A stretch of DNA of 64,000 nt from Colimorpha sp964483145 (GTDB lineage Bacteria; Bacteroidota; Bacteroidia; Bacteroidales; P3). The position numbers and the translations under genes were made by a program. Shown piece after piece: positions 1-8,098 of this stretch; within the stretch, counting starts at the first letter, position 1; each line of letters opens with the position of its first letter. The stretch is from contig CAZAAK010000001.1 of the NCBI GenBank assembly GCA_964483145.1, positions 1 to 64,000 of the forward strand, written 5' to 3'. Under the pieces are notes generated by a model that saw nothing but the letters and a program-made list of their open reading frames with translations, was not told where the DNA came from and did no database searches.

Positions 1-21
1 AACAATGAGTATAACTGAATA

Positions 22-300
22 TTAACCCTGTCTAAAAATGGGGAGTACTATATTACCTCCTGTTTGATTTTTATGGGGTAGCTCGTCCGCGACTGTTCCC
101 TTAGTGGAGGATAAATTACGGGAGACCTTTAACCGAAACGCCATAGCAGGGTCGATAGTCTTTAACTCCATAGGAGTAAAGCAATGGCTCAAATCATCGG
201 GCAAATTAATACCTTTAGATTGAGCATATTGGCGAAGTTCTTCTATTGAACCACCCTTTAACTCAAGGTATTTGCCAATAGATATATCGTTTGCTAGCAT
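22..300 (-). CDS. Small protein of unknown function
   Basis: I do not recognise this 92-residue protein. It has no signal peptide or membrane segment. Residues 1-55 are charged and helix-prone (IGKYLELKG, IEELRQYAQSKG, MELKTIDPAMAF), like a small helical binding module; the last 30 residues are polar and may be disordered. It is complete, with a stop at 22-24 and an ATG at 300. A canonical -7 box at 394-401 lies about 90 bases upstream, so it is probably transcribed on its own. The leader contains a strong hairpin (341-374). A partial likeness to the N-terminal helical module of IF-2 is only an impression. Confidence 0.55.
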   Translation of the reverse strand: MLANDISIGKYLELKGGSIEELRQYAQSKGINLPDDLSHCFTPMELKTIDPAMAFRLKVSRNLSSTKGTVADELPHKNQTGGNIVLPIFRQG

Positions 301-340
301 TGTTTTATGCTTTAATTTGTTAGCGGGTACAAATATATTT

Positions 341-374
341 GGGCGCAGGCGAGGGACCTACTTCGCCTACGCCC
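341..374 (-). promoter_or_regulatory. Hairpin in the leader of the small unknown gene
   Basis: Positions 341-352 pair with 363-374 (11 of 12 bases, loop 353-362). It lies between the -7 box at 394-401 and the ATG at 300, so it would form in the 5' leader. There is no U-run of terminator type. It could be a leader structure or a remnant terminator. Confidence 0.4.
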
Positions 375-393
375 AGCTCAAAATTCGATTTTG

Positions 394-401
394 CAAAGGT
401 A
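394..401 (-). promoter_or_regulatory. -7 promoter box (TACCTTTG)
   Basis: On the minus strand this is an exact match to the Bacteroidota -7 consensus TAnnTTTG. No clear -33 TTTG is seen at the usual 19-21 base spacing. It points toward the small gene ending at 22. Confidence 0.55.
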
Positions 402-490
402 CAAAATATTTTCGACATACCTGCTTATATGCAAAAAAACACAAAAAAATCCGTCCAAGGCGGAAGTCCGTTCGGGCGCCTCTCCCCATC

Positions 491-721
491 CTCAGCAAGC
501 AAGTGCCATCGGCAAAGCCATTCGCATCGCCGAGCCAACCCTATTCTCTGTAAGCAAGTGCCAGCGGCAAAGCAATTCGAGATTTGGACGCCTCCCCCTA
601 GCCTCAGCAAGCATGTGCCAATGGCAAAGCAACCCATGTCTCGGACGCACCCACATCCTTTTTTTCTCTCCCCTCCTCCTAAGAAAACGCCTACAAGCAT
701 TGTCGGCGGCAAAGCATTTCG
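491..721. repeat. Four imperfect ~32-bp interspersed repeats
   Basis: Copies at about 491-524, 548-579, 602-635 and 691-721 share the core AGCAAGTGCCA-n-CGGCAAAGC with several substitutions. Start-to-start distances are 57, 54 and 89 bases. The copies are too diverged and the spacers too irregular for CRISPR. Confidence 0.65.
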
Positions 722-954
722 TAGCATGCCATGCAATCCAATGCTTTTCCGCATCCGAACAATATCCCTAGGTAGTGTGGCTCGGGTCGCCCTTTTGGGT
801 TTGTGGTTGGGGAGTGGGTCAAGGGAAGGGTCGCCCTAACGTCGCCGAAGGCTCGCCTCTCCTTTGCTCCTTCTCCGCTCACTGTCCGCTCCTTGTGCGC
901 TGTGGGGGCGGATAAGGGGTGGCAAGGGAGTGCGCACCGCGCGATATTGAGGTG

Positions 955-1040
955 AGGCTTCGGTGACGTTAGGGCGAGGCTTCGGTGACGTTAGGGCGAG
1001 GCTTCGAGGGCGATTGGGTGAGGCTTCGAGGGCGATTGCG
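955..1040. repeat. 22-bp tandem repeat, about four copies
   Basis: Units at 955-976 and 977-998 are identical; 999-1020 and 1021-1040 are variants that share AGGCTTCG. A related sequence in inverted orientation lies at about 833-857. The array sits just upstream of the promoter of the U32 gene. Confidence 0.8.
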
Positions 1041-1055
1041 AAAATCCTGAGGGGC

Positions 1056-1091
1056 TTTGATGGGCGGAGCCGATTTTTTTGCGTACCTTTG
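1056..1091 (+). promoter_or_regulatory. Promoter of the U32/thrE-type/radA run
   Basis: TACCTTTG at 1084-1091 is an exact -7 box. TTTG at 1056-1059 could serve as the -33 element, although its 24-base spacing is a little long. The ATG of the U32 gene follows about 90 bases downstream. Confidence 0.55.
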
Positions 1092-1183
1092 CAAGGCGCG
1101 GTGCGTGGTGACGCGGGGCAGCGAATGCATGGCTTAGTTGTTGGCAATCACCACAATCCGCAAACAAAATATGCCAATTTGTT

Positions 1184-2440
1184 ATGAGCGACAAAGTAGA
1201 AATCATGGCCCCAGTGGGGTCGTACGAGAGTTTGAGTGCTGCCATTCAGGCGGGTGCCGATGCAGTTTATTTTGGGGTGGGTAACCTTAACATGCGTTCC
1301 CGTTCGGCAGCCAATTTCGGCCTTGACGACCTTTCCAATATCACCCGGATATGCCATCAGCATGGCATCCGCACCTACCTTACGGTCAACACCATCATTT
1401 ATAATCAGGAGATAGAGCAGATGCGCACCTTGGTGCAGGCCGCCAAGGCCGCGGGCGTGAGCGCCGTTATTTCCTCCGACATGGCCGTTATCACCTACGC
1501 CTGCAGCATTGGCGTTGAGGTGCATGCCTCCACGCAGTGCAACATTTCCAACGTCGAGGCGGTGCGTTTCTTTGCGCAGTTTGCCGATGTGGTGGTAACA
1601 GCCCGCGAGTTGCCGCTAAGCCAGGTGGCGGAAATCACCCGTTTTATCCGCGACAACGACATCCGCGGGCCTAAAGGCGAGTTGCTGCAAGTGGAGATTT
1701 TCTGCCACGGGGCCCTCTGTATGAGCGTGAGCGGCAAATGCTATCTGAGTTTGGACGAATACAACTACAGCGCCAACCGGGGCGCCTGCCTGCAGCTTTG
1801 CCGCCGCAAATATCTGGTCAAGGACATGGAGAGCGATACCGAGCTAGTGGTTGACGGCAAGTATATCCTCTCGCCCAAGGACCTATGCACCATAGGCTTC
1901 CTCGACAAGATAGTCCGTGCTGGTGTGCGAGTGCTTAAGATAGAGGGGCGCGGGCGCCCGGCGGATTATGTCAAGGTGGTGGTGGAGTGCTACAAAGAGG
2001 CCCTCAAGGCCATCGAGGAAGGCACCTACACACAGCAAAAGATTGCCGGGTGGACGCAACGGCTGGCAACCGTCTTCAACCGTGGTTTTTGGGAGGGTTA
2101 CTACTTGGGGCGCAAGATGGGGCAATGGAGCGAGCGTTACGGGTCGCAAGCCACCGAGAACAAGGTTTTTCTGGGCAAGATAACCAACTATTACATGCGT
2201 CCACAAGTGGCCGAGATGCGCATCGAAACTGCCGAGGGGCTGAAGGTGGGCGACCGATTGATGGTCATCGGGCAGACGACGGGGGTATACAACGCCACGG
2301 TGGAGGAGCTGCGGTTGGGCGATACGGCCAAGGTGGTGCAACAGGTGCGGCAGGGCGATGTGTTCAGCATCAAGACTTCGCAGGTGCTTCACCGCGGCGA
2401 CAAGTTCTACCGCGTGGACAAAGTGGTTGACGAGTTCTAA
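1184..2440 (+). CDS. U32 family protein (TrhP/YegQ-like tRNA hydroxylation or peptidase)
   Basis: A 418-residue cytoplasmic protein of the peptidase U32 family. The family signature is complete at about residues 171-189 (EIFCHGALC...SGKCYLS). Two more Cys follow near 202 and 206 (GACLQLC), consistent with the conserved cysteines of this family. The N-terminus (MAPVGSYESLSAAIQAGADAVYFG) is the usual TIM-barrel start. U32 proteins were first described as collagenases, but several members (E. coli TrhP, RlhA) act in RNA hydroxylation from prephenate. The short single-domain form here is nearer TrhP, so an RNA role is more likely than proteolysis. It is first in a plus-strand run; the exporter gene starts 25 bases downstream. 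Confidence 0.9.
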   Translation: MSDKVEIMAPVGSYESLSAAIQAGADAVYFGVGNLNMRSRSAANFGLDDLSNITRICHQHGIRTYLTVNTIIYNQEIEQMRTLVQAAKAAGVSAVISSDMAVITYACSIGVEVHASTQCNISNVEAVRFFAQFADVVVTARELPLSQVAEITRFIRDNDIRGPKGELLQVEIFCHGALCMSVSGKCYLSLDEYNYSANRGACLQLCRRKYLVKDMESDTELVVDGKYILSPKDLCTIGFLDKIVRAGVRVLKIEGRGRPADYVKVVVECYKEALKAIEEGTYTQQKIAGWTQRLATVFNRGFWEGYYLGRKMGQWSERYGSQATENKVFLGKITNYYMRPQVAEMRIETAEGLKVGDRLMVIGQTTGVYNATVEELRLGDTAKVVQQVRQGDVFSIKTSQVLHRGDKFYRVDKVVDEF

Positions 2441-2465
2441 CAAAAAGCGATGGAGGGAACATGAT

Positions 2466-3719
2466 ATGACCGAGGAACAGGAAAAAGCGTTGCATCTGGC
2501 CACCGATGCGGGGCATATACTCCTAGAGAATGGTGCGGAAATTAGCCGTGTGGAGGATACAATGACCCGCATGGCATCGGCTTATGGCGTGGATAACGAA
2601 AGCTTTTTTGTGCTCAGCAACGGCATTATTGCCACTGGGCAGCATTATGCCCGCGCCGAGTTTATCCCCATTAAGGGCACGCAACTGGCAAAGGTGGCGG
2701 AGGTAAACCAGCTGAGCCGCGATGTTTGCGCCGGCAAGTGCACGCTCCTTCAGCTGGAGGAGCGCCTAGAGGACATCCGGCAGATCCCTGCCAAGCCTTG
2801 GTGGGAGCAGGCGCTGGGCATTGCGTTTGGCGTGGGGTCTTTTTGCCTTTTGTTTGGCGGTAGCTTGGTCGACGGAGCTGTAACTTTTGCCGCGGGGCTG
2901 TTGCTGGGCTGTTTTATGGCCTTTGTTTTGCCACATCTGCCGCGCATTTTTGGCAACGTGTTCGGCGGGCTTGTGGGCGGATTGCTTTGCATTGTGGCCT
3001 ATCGGCTGGGGCTGGGCGAGCACCTGCCCAATATGATTATTGGCACCATTATTGCTTTGGTGCCTGGAGTGCCTTTTACCAACGGCATCCGCGACATGGC
3101 CAACGAGGATTACATTGCCGGGGCAACGCGGTTGTTGGATGCCTTTATCTCGTTCCTCTGCATTGCCTTGGGCGTGTGCGTGGCGCTTATTGCCGACGGT
3201 CGTTTGTGGCATGGGTTGCTTCAGCTAGGGGCCCCAATGGTGGATGCTTTTGCCGCCCAGTGGTTCGTTCAACTGCCTGCGGCACTGGTGGGGACGATAG
3301 GTTTTTCGGTGCTTTTTGGTGCTCCGCGGCGCTATTACTGGGGCTGTGGCATCTGTGGCATGGCTGGGTGGGCGCTGTTTCTGCTGCTCAATGACGATAT
3401 GCCGGCCTCGGTTGCTGGCTTCACCCCCACCGAGGCGGCTGTATTGGCTTCGTTGTTGGTGGGCGGGCTCTCCCACGTGCTGGCGCAGAAGCTCAAGTGC
3501 CCCACTACCTTGTTCCTGATATGCGGCATTATCCCACTGGTGCCGGGAGGGGCTATCTTCTGGACTGCCTATTACTTGGTTGCCAGTCGTTTGGGGATGG
3601 CTGCCGGGACGGGTTTTGTGGCGCTCAAGATTACCATTGCCATTGCGGTGGGCATTATTCTGGCGGATGCCCTCACGCGGATTTTGTCCCATAAAAAAGC
3701 CAGTACCCGACAACTCTAA
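2466..3719 (+). CDS. ThrE-type threonine/serine exporter family protein
   Basis: A 417-residue inner-membrane protein with the two-part ThrE architecture. A soluble N-terminal part (residues 1-115, with ILLENGAEISRVEDTM and FVLSNGIIAT) leads into about ten hydrophobic segments. The loop VPGVPFTNGIRDM near residue 195 is typical of the first membrane half (DUF1212), and IIPLVPGGAIFW near 355 of the second (DUF3815). The two halves are often separate genes; here they are fused. The ATG at 2466 is chosen because the preceding GGAGGGA fits a ribosome site and upstream codons overlap the U32 gene. Export of threonine or serine is inferred from family only. radA starts 5 bases after the stop. Confidence 0.88.
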   Translation: MTEEQEKALHLATDAGHILLENGAEISRVEDTMTRMASAYGVDNESFFVLSNGIIATGQHYARAEFIPIKGTQLAKVAEVNQLSRDVCAGKCTLLQLEERLEDIRQIPAKPWWEQALGIAFGVGSFCLLFGGSLVDGAVTFAAGLLLGCFMAFVLPHLPRIFGNVFGGLVGGLLCIVAYRLGLGEHLPNMIIGTIIALVPGVPFTNGIRDMANEDYIAGATRLLDAFISFLCIALGVCVALIADGRLWHGLLQLGAPMVDAFAAQWFVQLPAALVGTIGFSVLFGAPRRYYWGCGICGMAGWALFLLLNDDMPASVAGFTPTEAAVLASLLVGGLSHVLAQKLKCPTTLFLICGIIPLVPGGAIFWTAYYLVASRLGMAAGTGFVALKITIAIAVGIILADALTRILSHKKASTRQL

Positions 3720-3724
3720 CGCTT

Positions 3725-5119
3725 ATGGCCAAAAACAGAACATTCTACTATTGCCGCGAATGCGGATACCAATCCAGCAGTTGGCTGGGCAAATGCCCCG
3801 CTTGCGGCAAATGGAACACTTTTGATGAGGAAGTGGTGCAAAGGGTGGGCGCCGCCAACAAGCCTGCAGGCAAAGGCAGTGCGGCGAGCACTCCCAAACT
3901 CATACAGCACGTTGCCTATAGCCAAACGCAGCGGATGCCCACCCACTGCGCCGAGTTCGACCGCGTGCTAGGGGGCGGCATCGTGCCGGGCTCGTTGTTG
4001 CTGATAGGGGGCGAGCCGGGCATTGGCAAGAGCACGTTGCTGCTGCAAACGGCGCTAGCGATGAGAGACAAAAAGATATTGTACGTCAGTGGCGAGGAGA
4101 GCGAGGAACAGATAAAGATGCGAGCCGACCGCGTGGGAGCCCCCTCCCTGCCGCGTAGCGGCGCGGAGGGTGGCGAGGAGGGCTGCTATGTGGTTAGCGA
4201 GACCTCCGTGGAGCGTATCCTCGAGCACATCGAGGCGTTGCAGCCTGGGCTGGTTATTGTGGACTCCATACAAACGGTCAATACCGAGGCCGTGGAGTCG
4301 GGCAGCGGGAGCATCTCGCAAATACGCGAATGCACCACGCAGTTCCAGCGCTATGCCAAAGAGAGTGGGGTGCCGGTGTTGCTAGTGGGGCATATCACCA
4401 AGGACGGCACCCTGGCGGGGCCCAAGGTGATGGAGCATATTGTAGATGCTGTGCTGCAGTTCGAGGGCGACCGCAACTATGGCTTCCGCATCCTACGCGC
4501 GTTGAAGAACCGCTTTGGCTCCACAGCCGAAATTGGCATTTTTGAGATGCGCGGCAGCGGTCTTTGCGAGGTGTCCAATCCCTCGGAGCTGTTGTTGGCG
4601 CACCGCGACGAAGAGCTCAGCGGGGCTGCGGTGGCTGCCACCCTGGAGGGCGTGCGGCCGATGTTCATAGAGGTGCAGTCGCTGGTTAGTAGCGCCGTTT
4701 ACGGCACGCCCCAGCGCAATGCCAACGGCTTTGACATGCGCCGGATGAGCATGCTCTTGGCAGTGTTGGAGAAGCGTTGCGGCTTTAAGTTGGGCGCCAA
4801 GGACGTCTTCCTTAATATGGCTGGGGGCATGCGCGTGAACGACCCCGCCATGGATTTGGCCGTGGCGTGTAGCATCCTTTCGAGCAATGTCGACCTGCCC
4901 ATATCGCCGCGTTTTTGCTTTGCTGCCGAGCTGGGCCTCAGCGGCGAGGTGCGCCCCGTGAGCCGCATCGAGCAGCGCATTGGCGAAGCCGACCGGCTGG
5001 GGTTCGAAAAGATTTTTATCTCCAAATACGACGCCAAAGCGGTTGAAAGCCCGCGCCACGGCATCCGGATAGTGCCGGTGAGCGTTATTGAGGAGGCGTT
5101 CCGCGAACTTTTTGCCTAA
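3725..5119 (+). CDS. radA: DNA repair protein RadA (Sms)
   Basis: This 464-residue protein has all RadA parts. A zinc finger is formed by C10, C13, C24 and C27. The RecA-like ATPase core has Walker A GGEPGIGKST at 95-104 and the RadA-specific KNRFGS motif near 262. A Lon-like C-terminal domain follows (about 285-464). RadA promotes branch migration during recombinational repair. One oddity: between ADRVG and CYVVSET (about residues 139-152) there is a Pro/Gly-rich insert, PSLPRSGAEGGEEG, where relatives have only a few residues; it is encoded by a DNA palindrome (4142-4170). The frame stays open, so the protein is probably functional. Confidence 0.97.
   Translation: MAKNRTFYYCRECGYQSSSWLGKCPACGKWNTFDEEVVQRVGAANKPAGKGSAASTPKLIQHVAYSQTQRMPTHCAEFDRVLGGGIVPGSLLLIGGEPGIGKSTLLLQTALAMRDKKILYVSGEESEEQIKMRADRVGAPSLPRSGAEGGEEGCYVVSETSVERILEHIEALQPGLVIVDSIQTVNTEAVESGSGSISQIRECTTQFQRYAKESGVPVLLVGHITKDGTLAGPKVMEHIVDAVLQFEGDRNYGFRILRALKNRFGSTAEIGIFEMRGSGLCEVSNPSELLLAHRDEELSGAAVAATLEGVRPMFIEVQSLVSSAVYGTPQRNANGFDMRRMSMLLAVLEKRCGFKLGAKDVFLNMAGGMRVNDPAMDLAVACSILSSNVDLPISPRFCFAAELGLSGEVRPVSRIEQRIGEADRLGFEKIFISKYDAKAVESPRHGIRIVPVSVIEEAFRELFA
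4142..4170. repeat. Palindrome inside radA
   Basis: CCCTCC-n2-GCCGC at 4142-4154 pairs with GCGGC-n2-GGAGGG at 4158-4170 around a 3-base loop. It lies exactly in the codons for the extra residues of RadA. Confidence 0.75.
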
Positions 5120-5395
5120 GGGGGAGGGGGTAAGTGCTTCTCTAGGGGGGGGATAGGCCCACTTTTTTCGTGTGTGAGGTTTTTTTTGGGGGGGGTGGAG
5201 AAGTGGAATTGTCCACGACCACTGCTGGCACTGAGGAGGCAATATTTGCAAACAAGCGTGTGCGAATTTGCGGAAAAAAGGAGTTTTTCGTGCCCAAGTC
5301 CGCCATGTTTGAAAAAAAAGTATTAAGTATAAGCTGTTGATAACTAATAATATTCAACCATTCCCTGTCTAAAATGCCCCCCCCCCGAAAAAATA
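5120..5395. other. Intergenic stretch with G and C runs
   Basis: No gene is seen between radA and the YkvA-like gene. The stretch holds a T8-G8 run (5180-5195) and a C10 run (5377-5386). No convincing terminator hairpin was found after radA. Confidence 0.5.
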
Positions 5396-5426
5396 TTTGT
5401 GGGTTGAGAAAAAAGGTGTACATTTG
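5396..5426 (+). promoter_or_regulatory. Promoter of the YkvA-like gene
   Basis: TTTG at 5396-5399, 19 bases, then TACATTTG at 5419-5426. This is a full match in sequence and spacing to the Bacteroidota -33/-7 promoter. Confidence 0.8.
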
Positions 5427-5518
5427 CAACCCGAAAGAAGTTTGGTTGCGGGGTGGGGCAGAGAGGTTCTACTCGCCTGAGCCGCCGATTATAAATATCC
5501 AGAACCTCACTTTGTACT

Positions 5519-5857
5519 ATGAACACAGAAAAATACGCAAAAGAGTATTCCGACTCTAAGCTAGAAGGCAAGCTAGCCAAATTCGCAAAAAGAGCTGGCA
5601 AGGGTTTGGTACTTAACGTCCTCAAACTCTACTATGCCATGAAGTTAGGCAAGGTAAATGCAAAGCAAATTGCAATAATACTGGGCGCCTTGGGCTATTT
5701 TATCGCACCGATTGATGTTATCCCCGACTTTATCCCTGGGGCAGGGTTTATCGATGATATGGCTATCCTCGTTGCTGCCATTAAAGTGATTAGTGCCTGT
5801 AGCGACCCCGAAGTGGTGAGGGCGGCAGAAACAAGGGTATCGAAATTGTTCGGTTGA
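5519..5857 (+). CDS. YkvA family (DUF1232) small membrane-associated protein
   Basis: A 112-residue protein with the DUF1232 core at about residues 55-90, including GYFIAPIDVIPDFIPGAGFI and the following DDMAIL. This hydrophobic helix-turn with PxDxIPD is diagnostic for the family. The N-terminal third is basic and helical. The role of YkvA proteins is unknown. It is a single gene between its own promoter (5396-5426) and a two-way terminator shared with dnaK. Confidence 0.88.
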   Translation: MNTEKYAKEYSDSKLEGKLAKFAKRAGKGLVLNVLKLYYAMKLGKVNAKQIAIILGALGYFIAPIDVIPDFIPGAGFIDDMAILVAAIKVISACSDPEVVRAAETRVSKLFG

Positions 5858-5896
5858 ACGGCACGCAGAACAATTCCATTGCCTTAGAGATAAACA

Positions 5897-5931
5897 AAAC
5901 GGGGTGCAACTCGATGAGTCGCACCCCGTTT
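5897..5931. terminator. Two-way terminator between YkvA-like gene and dnaK
   Basis: AAACGGGGTGC (5897-5907) pairs perfectly with GCACCCCGTTT (5921-5931), with an inner 4-bp stem. A- and T-rich flanks on both sides suit termination of both convergent genes. Confidence 0.88.
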
Positions 5932-5959
5932 GTTTCGGTCTAGCGGAGGTTGATGGTGT

Positions 5960-7888
5960 TTACTTCACCTCTTCGTAGTCGGCATCTTCGACAGTGTCGT
6001 TGCCGCTCTTGCCTTGGTCGGCGTTGTTCGAGCCTTGGTTGGCACCACCCTGGAAGCCGGCTCCGGGGTTGGCCCCACCGGCCTGCTGCTGGGCTTTGTA
6101 CATATCCTCGCTGGCAGCTTGCCATGCGGCATTGATCTTTTCCATAGCTTGGTCGATCTGCTGAGCGTTGCGGGCGGCGTGGGCAGCCTTGAGCTCGGTG
6201 AGTGCAGACTCGATGGCGCTCTTCTTGTCGGCGGGAATCTTGTCGCCATACTCCTTCAGGTTCTTCTCGCTTTGGAAGATCATGCCATCGGCATTGTTGA
6301 TTTTTTCGATTTCTTCCTTGGCTTTCTTGTCGGCATCGGCATTAGCCTCGGCCTCGGCCTTCATGCGCTTGATTTCTTCGTCGCTTAGGCCGCTAGAAGC
6401 CTCGATGCGGATATTCTGGCTCTTGCCGGTGGCTTTGTCGAGGGCGCTGACATTTAGGATACCGTTGGCATCGATGTCGAAGGTGACCTCAATTTGAGGT
6501 ACTCCACGCGGTGCTGGTGGGATGCCTGCCAAGTGGAAGCGGCCGATGGTCTTGTTCTGGTTGGCCATGGGACGCTCGCCTTGCAACACGTGTATCTCCA
6601 CTTCGGGCTGGTTGTCGGCAGCGGTGCTGAACACCTGGCTCTTTTTGGTGGGGATGGTGGTGTTGGCGTCGATAAGCTTGGTCATGACGCCACCGAGGGT
6701 CTCGATGCCGAGGCTCAGTGGGGTAACATCGAGCAGGAGCACATCCTTTACCTCGCCGGTGAGCACACCGCCCTGAATGGCTGCGCCAACGGCCACAACC
6801 TCATCGGGGTTGACGCCCTTGTTGGGCACTTTGCCAAAGAACTTCTCCACAATCTGCTGGATGGCAGGGATACGCGTGGAGCCGCCGACGAGGATAACCT
6901 CATCGATGTCGCTATTGCTCAAACCGGCGTCGCTCATGGCCTTGCGGCAAGGTTCGAGAGTGGACTGGATAAGGTCGTCGCAGAGTTGCTCGAATTTGGC
7001 GCGGGTGAGGGTCTTGACCAAGTGTTGCGGTACGCCATCGACCACGGTGATGTAGGGCAGGTTAATCTCGGTCTGTTGGCTACTGGAAAGCTCGCATTTT
7101 GCTTTTTCGGCAGCTTCCTTCAGCCGTTGCATAGCCATAGGATCCTTGCGCAGGTCCATGTTCTTGTCCCGTTGGAACTCGTCGGCCAACCAATTGATAA
7201 TCTTCCGGTCGAAGTCGTCGCCACCCAAATGGGTGTTGCCGTTGGTGGACTTTACCTCAAAGACGCCGTCGCCAAGGTTGAGGATGGAGATATCAAAAGT
7301 GCCACCGCCCAGGTCGAAGACGGCTACATTCATGTCCTTGTTCTTTTTGTCTAGGCCATAGGCCAAAGCGGCAGCGGTAGGCTCGTTGACGATACGGCGC
7401 ACTTTAAGGCCTGCAATCTCGCCGGCCTCCTTGGTGGCCTGACGTTGGGCATCGTTGAAGTAAGCGGGCACGGTGATGACGGCCTCGGTGACTTCCGAGC
7501 CGAGGTAGTCCTCGGCGGTCTTTTTCATCTTCTGAAGGATGATGGCGCTGATTTCCTGAGGGGTATAGAGCCGACCGTTGATGTCGACGCGGGGGGTGTT
7601 GTTGTCGCCTTTGACCACCTTATAGGGTACAGCGGCAATTTCCTGCTGCACTTGGTCGTAGGTCTCGCCCATAAAACGCTTGATGCTGTATACGGTGTTG
7701 TGAGGGTTGGTGATGGCCTGACGTTTGGCAGGGTCACCGACCTTGCGGTCGCCGTTCTCGATGAAGCCTACCACCGATGGGGTGGTGCGGTTGCCCTCGC
7801 TGTTGGCGATAACAACAGGCTCGCTTCCTTCCATGACTGATACACAACTGTTGGTTGTTCCCAAGTCGATTCCAATGATTTTTCCCAT
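5960..7888 (-). CDS. dnaK: Chaperone DnaK (Hsp70)
   Basis: This 642-residue Hsp70 starts MGKIIGIDLGTTNSCV at the ATG ending at 7888; upstream in-frame codons lie in the leader. The ATPase domain (about 1-385) includes the phosphate-1 motif and VFDLGGGTFDIS. The substrate domain follows (385-505), then a helical lid and a Gly/Gln-rich tail ending DADYEEVK. It folds and protects proteins in the cytoplasm with DnaJ and GrpE, which lie 39 kb away at 46.6-48.5 kb. It is transcribed alone. Its upstream region has no ordinary -7 box but carries TGCCAGATTGTCA and a sigma-54-like site (see 7959-8010). Confidence 0.99.
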   Translation of the reverse strand: MGKIIGIDLGTTNSCVSVMEGSEPVVIANSEGNRTTPSVVGFIENGDRKVGDPAKRQAITNPHNTVYSIKRFMGETYDQVQQEIAAVPYKVVKGDNNTPRVDINGRLYTPQEISAIILQKMKKTAEDYLGSEVTEAVITVPAYFNDAQRQATKEAGEIAGLKVRRIVNEPTAAALAYGLDKKNKDMNVAVFDLGGGTFDISILNLGDGVFEVKSTNGNTHLGGDDFDRKIINWLADEFQRDKNMDLRKDPMAMQRLKEAAEKAKCELSSSQQTEINLPYITVVDGVPQHLVKTLTRAKFEQLCDDLIQSTLEPCRKAMSDAGLSNSDIDEVILVGGSTRIPAIQQIVEKFFGKVPNKGVNPDEVVAVGAAIQGGVLTGEVKDVLLLDVTPLSLGIETLGGVMTKLIDANTTIPTKKSQVFSTAADNQPEVEIHVLQGERPMANQNKTIGRFHLAGIPPAPRGVPQIEVTFDIDANGILNVSALDKATGKSQNIRIEASSGLSDEEIKRMKAEAEANADADKKAKEEIEKINNADGMIFQSEKNLKEYGDKIPADKKSAIESALTELKAAHAARNAQQIDQAMEKINAAWQAASEDMYKAQQQAGGANPGAGFQGGANQGSNNADQGKSGNDTVEDADYEEVK

Positions 7889-7958
7889 AATATTCTTTAT
7901 TTTGTTTTGTTCGATATACTTTTTTTTCGTCAATTTTGCAACTGACACGTTCTCTCCG

Positions 7959-8010
7959 CCAATAACCGTGCCAGTTCATCTGAAATTGGCCTAATACTGA
8001 CAATCTGGCA
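7959..8010 (-). promoter_or_regulatory. dnaK control region: TGnCA-N3-TGnCA element plus sigma-54-like -24/-12 site
   Basis: On the minus strand TGCCAGATTGTCA (8010-7998) is followed 24 bases later by TGGCAC-N5-TTGG (7973-7959). The latter matches the sigma-54 -24/-12 pattern except for GG in place of GC at -12. Transcription would then start near 7948, leaving a leader of about 60 bases. The same two-part layout precedes grpE (46511-46551). Confidence 0.55.
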
Positions 8011-8098
8011 GTTTTTTTTCTTCGGCATCGGACTTTGGCTGCAACAATTACGCACTGCCCCAAACAATAATTGGCCAGTTGCTGCGTTATTTCCCGCA

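Larger units (their letters stand above)
402..1055. other. Non-coding, repeat-rich intergenic stretch
   Basis: About 650 bases with no credible gene. Open frames here are out of phase with each other, low in complexity and run through the repeats. It holds an interspersed ~32-bp repeat (491-721), a 22-bp tandem repeat (955-1040) and an inverted copy of the latter (about 833-857). Confidence 0.7.

Noticed and set aside
491..721. Possible CRISPR array
   Set aside because: Repeats are diverged, few and irregularly spaced; no cas genes are in the window.
339..839. Plus-strand frames through the repeat region
   Set aside because: Several overlapping frames are all equally open, Ser/Pro-rich and follow the repeats; no promoter fits.
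6494..7354. Long open frame of 286 codons opposite dnaK
   Set aside because: dnaK antisense frames stay open because of codon usage and have misled annotators before; no start signal and no family.
7998..8010. CIRCE (HrcA) element at dnaK
   Set aside because: The CIRCE sequence TTAGCACTC-N9-GAGTGCTAA is absent; the dyad seen is different.
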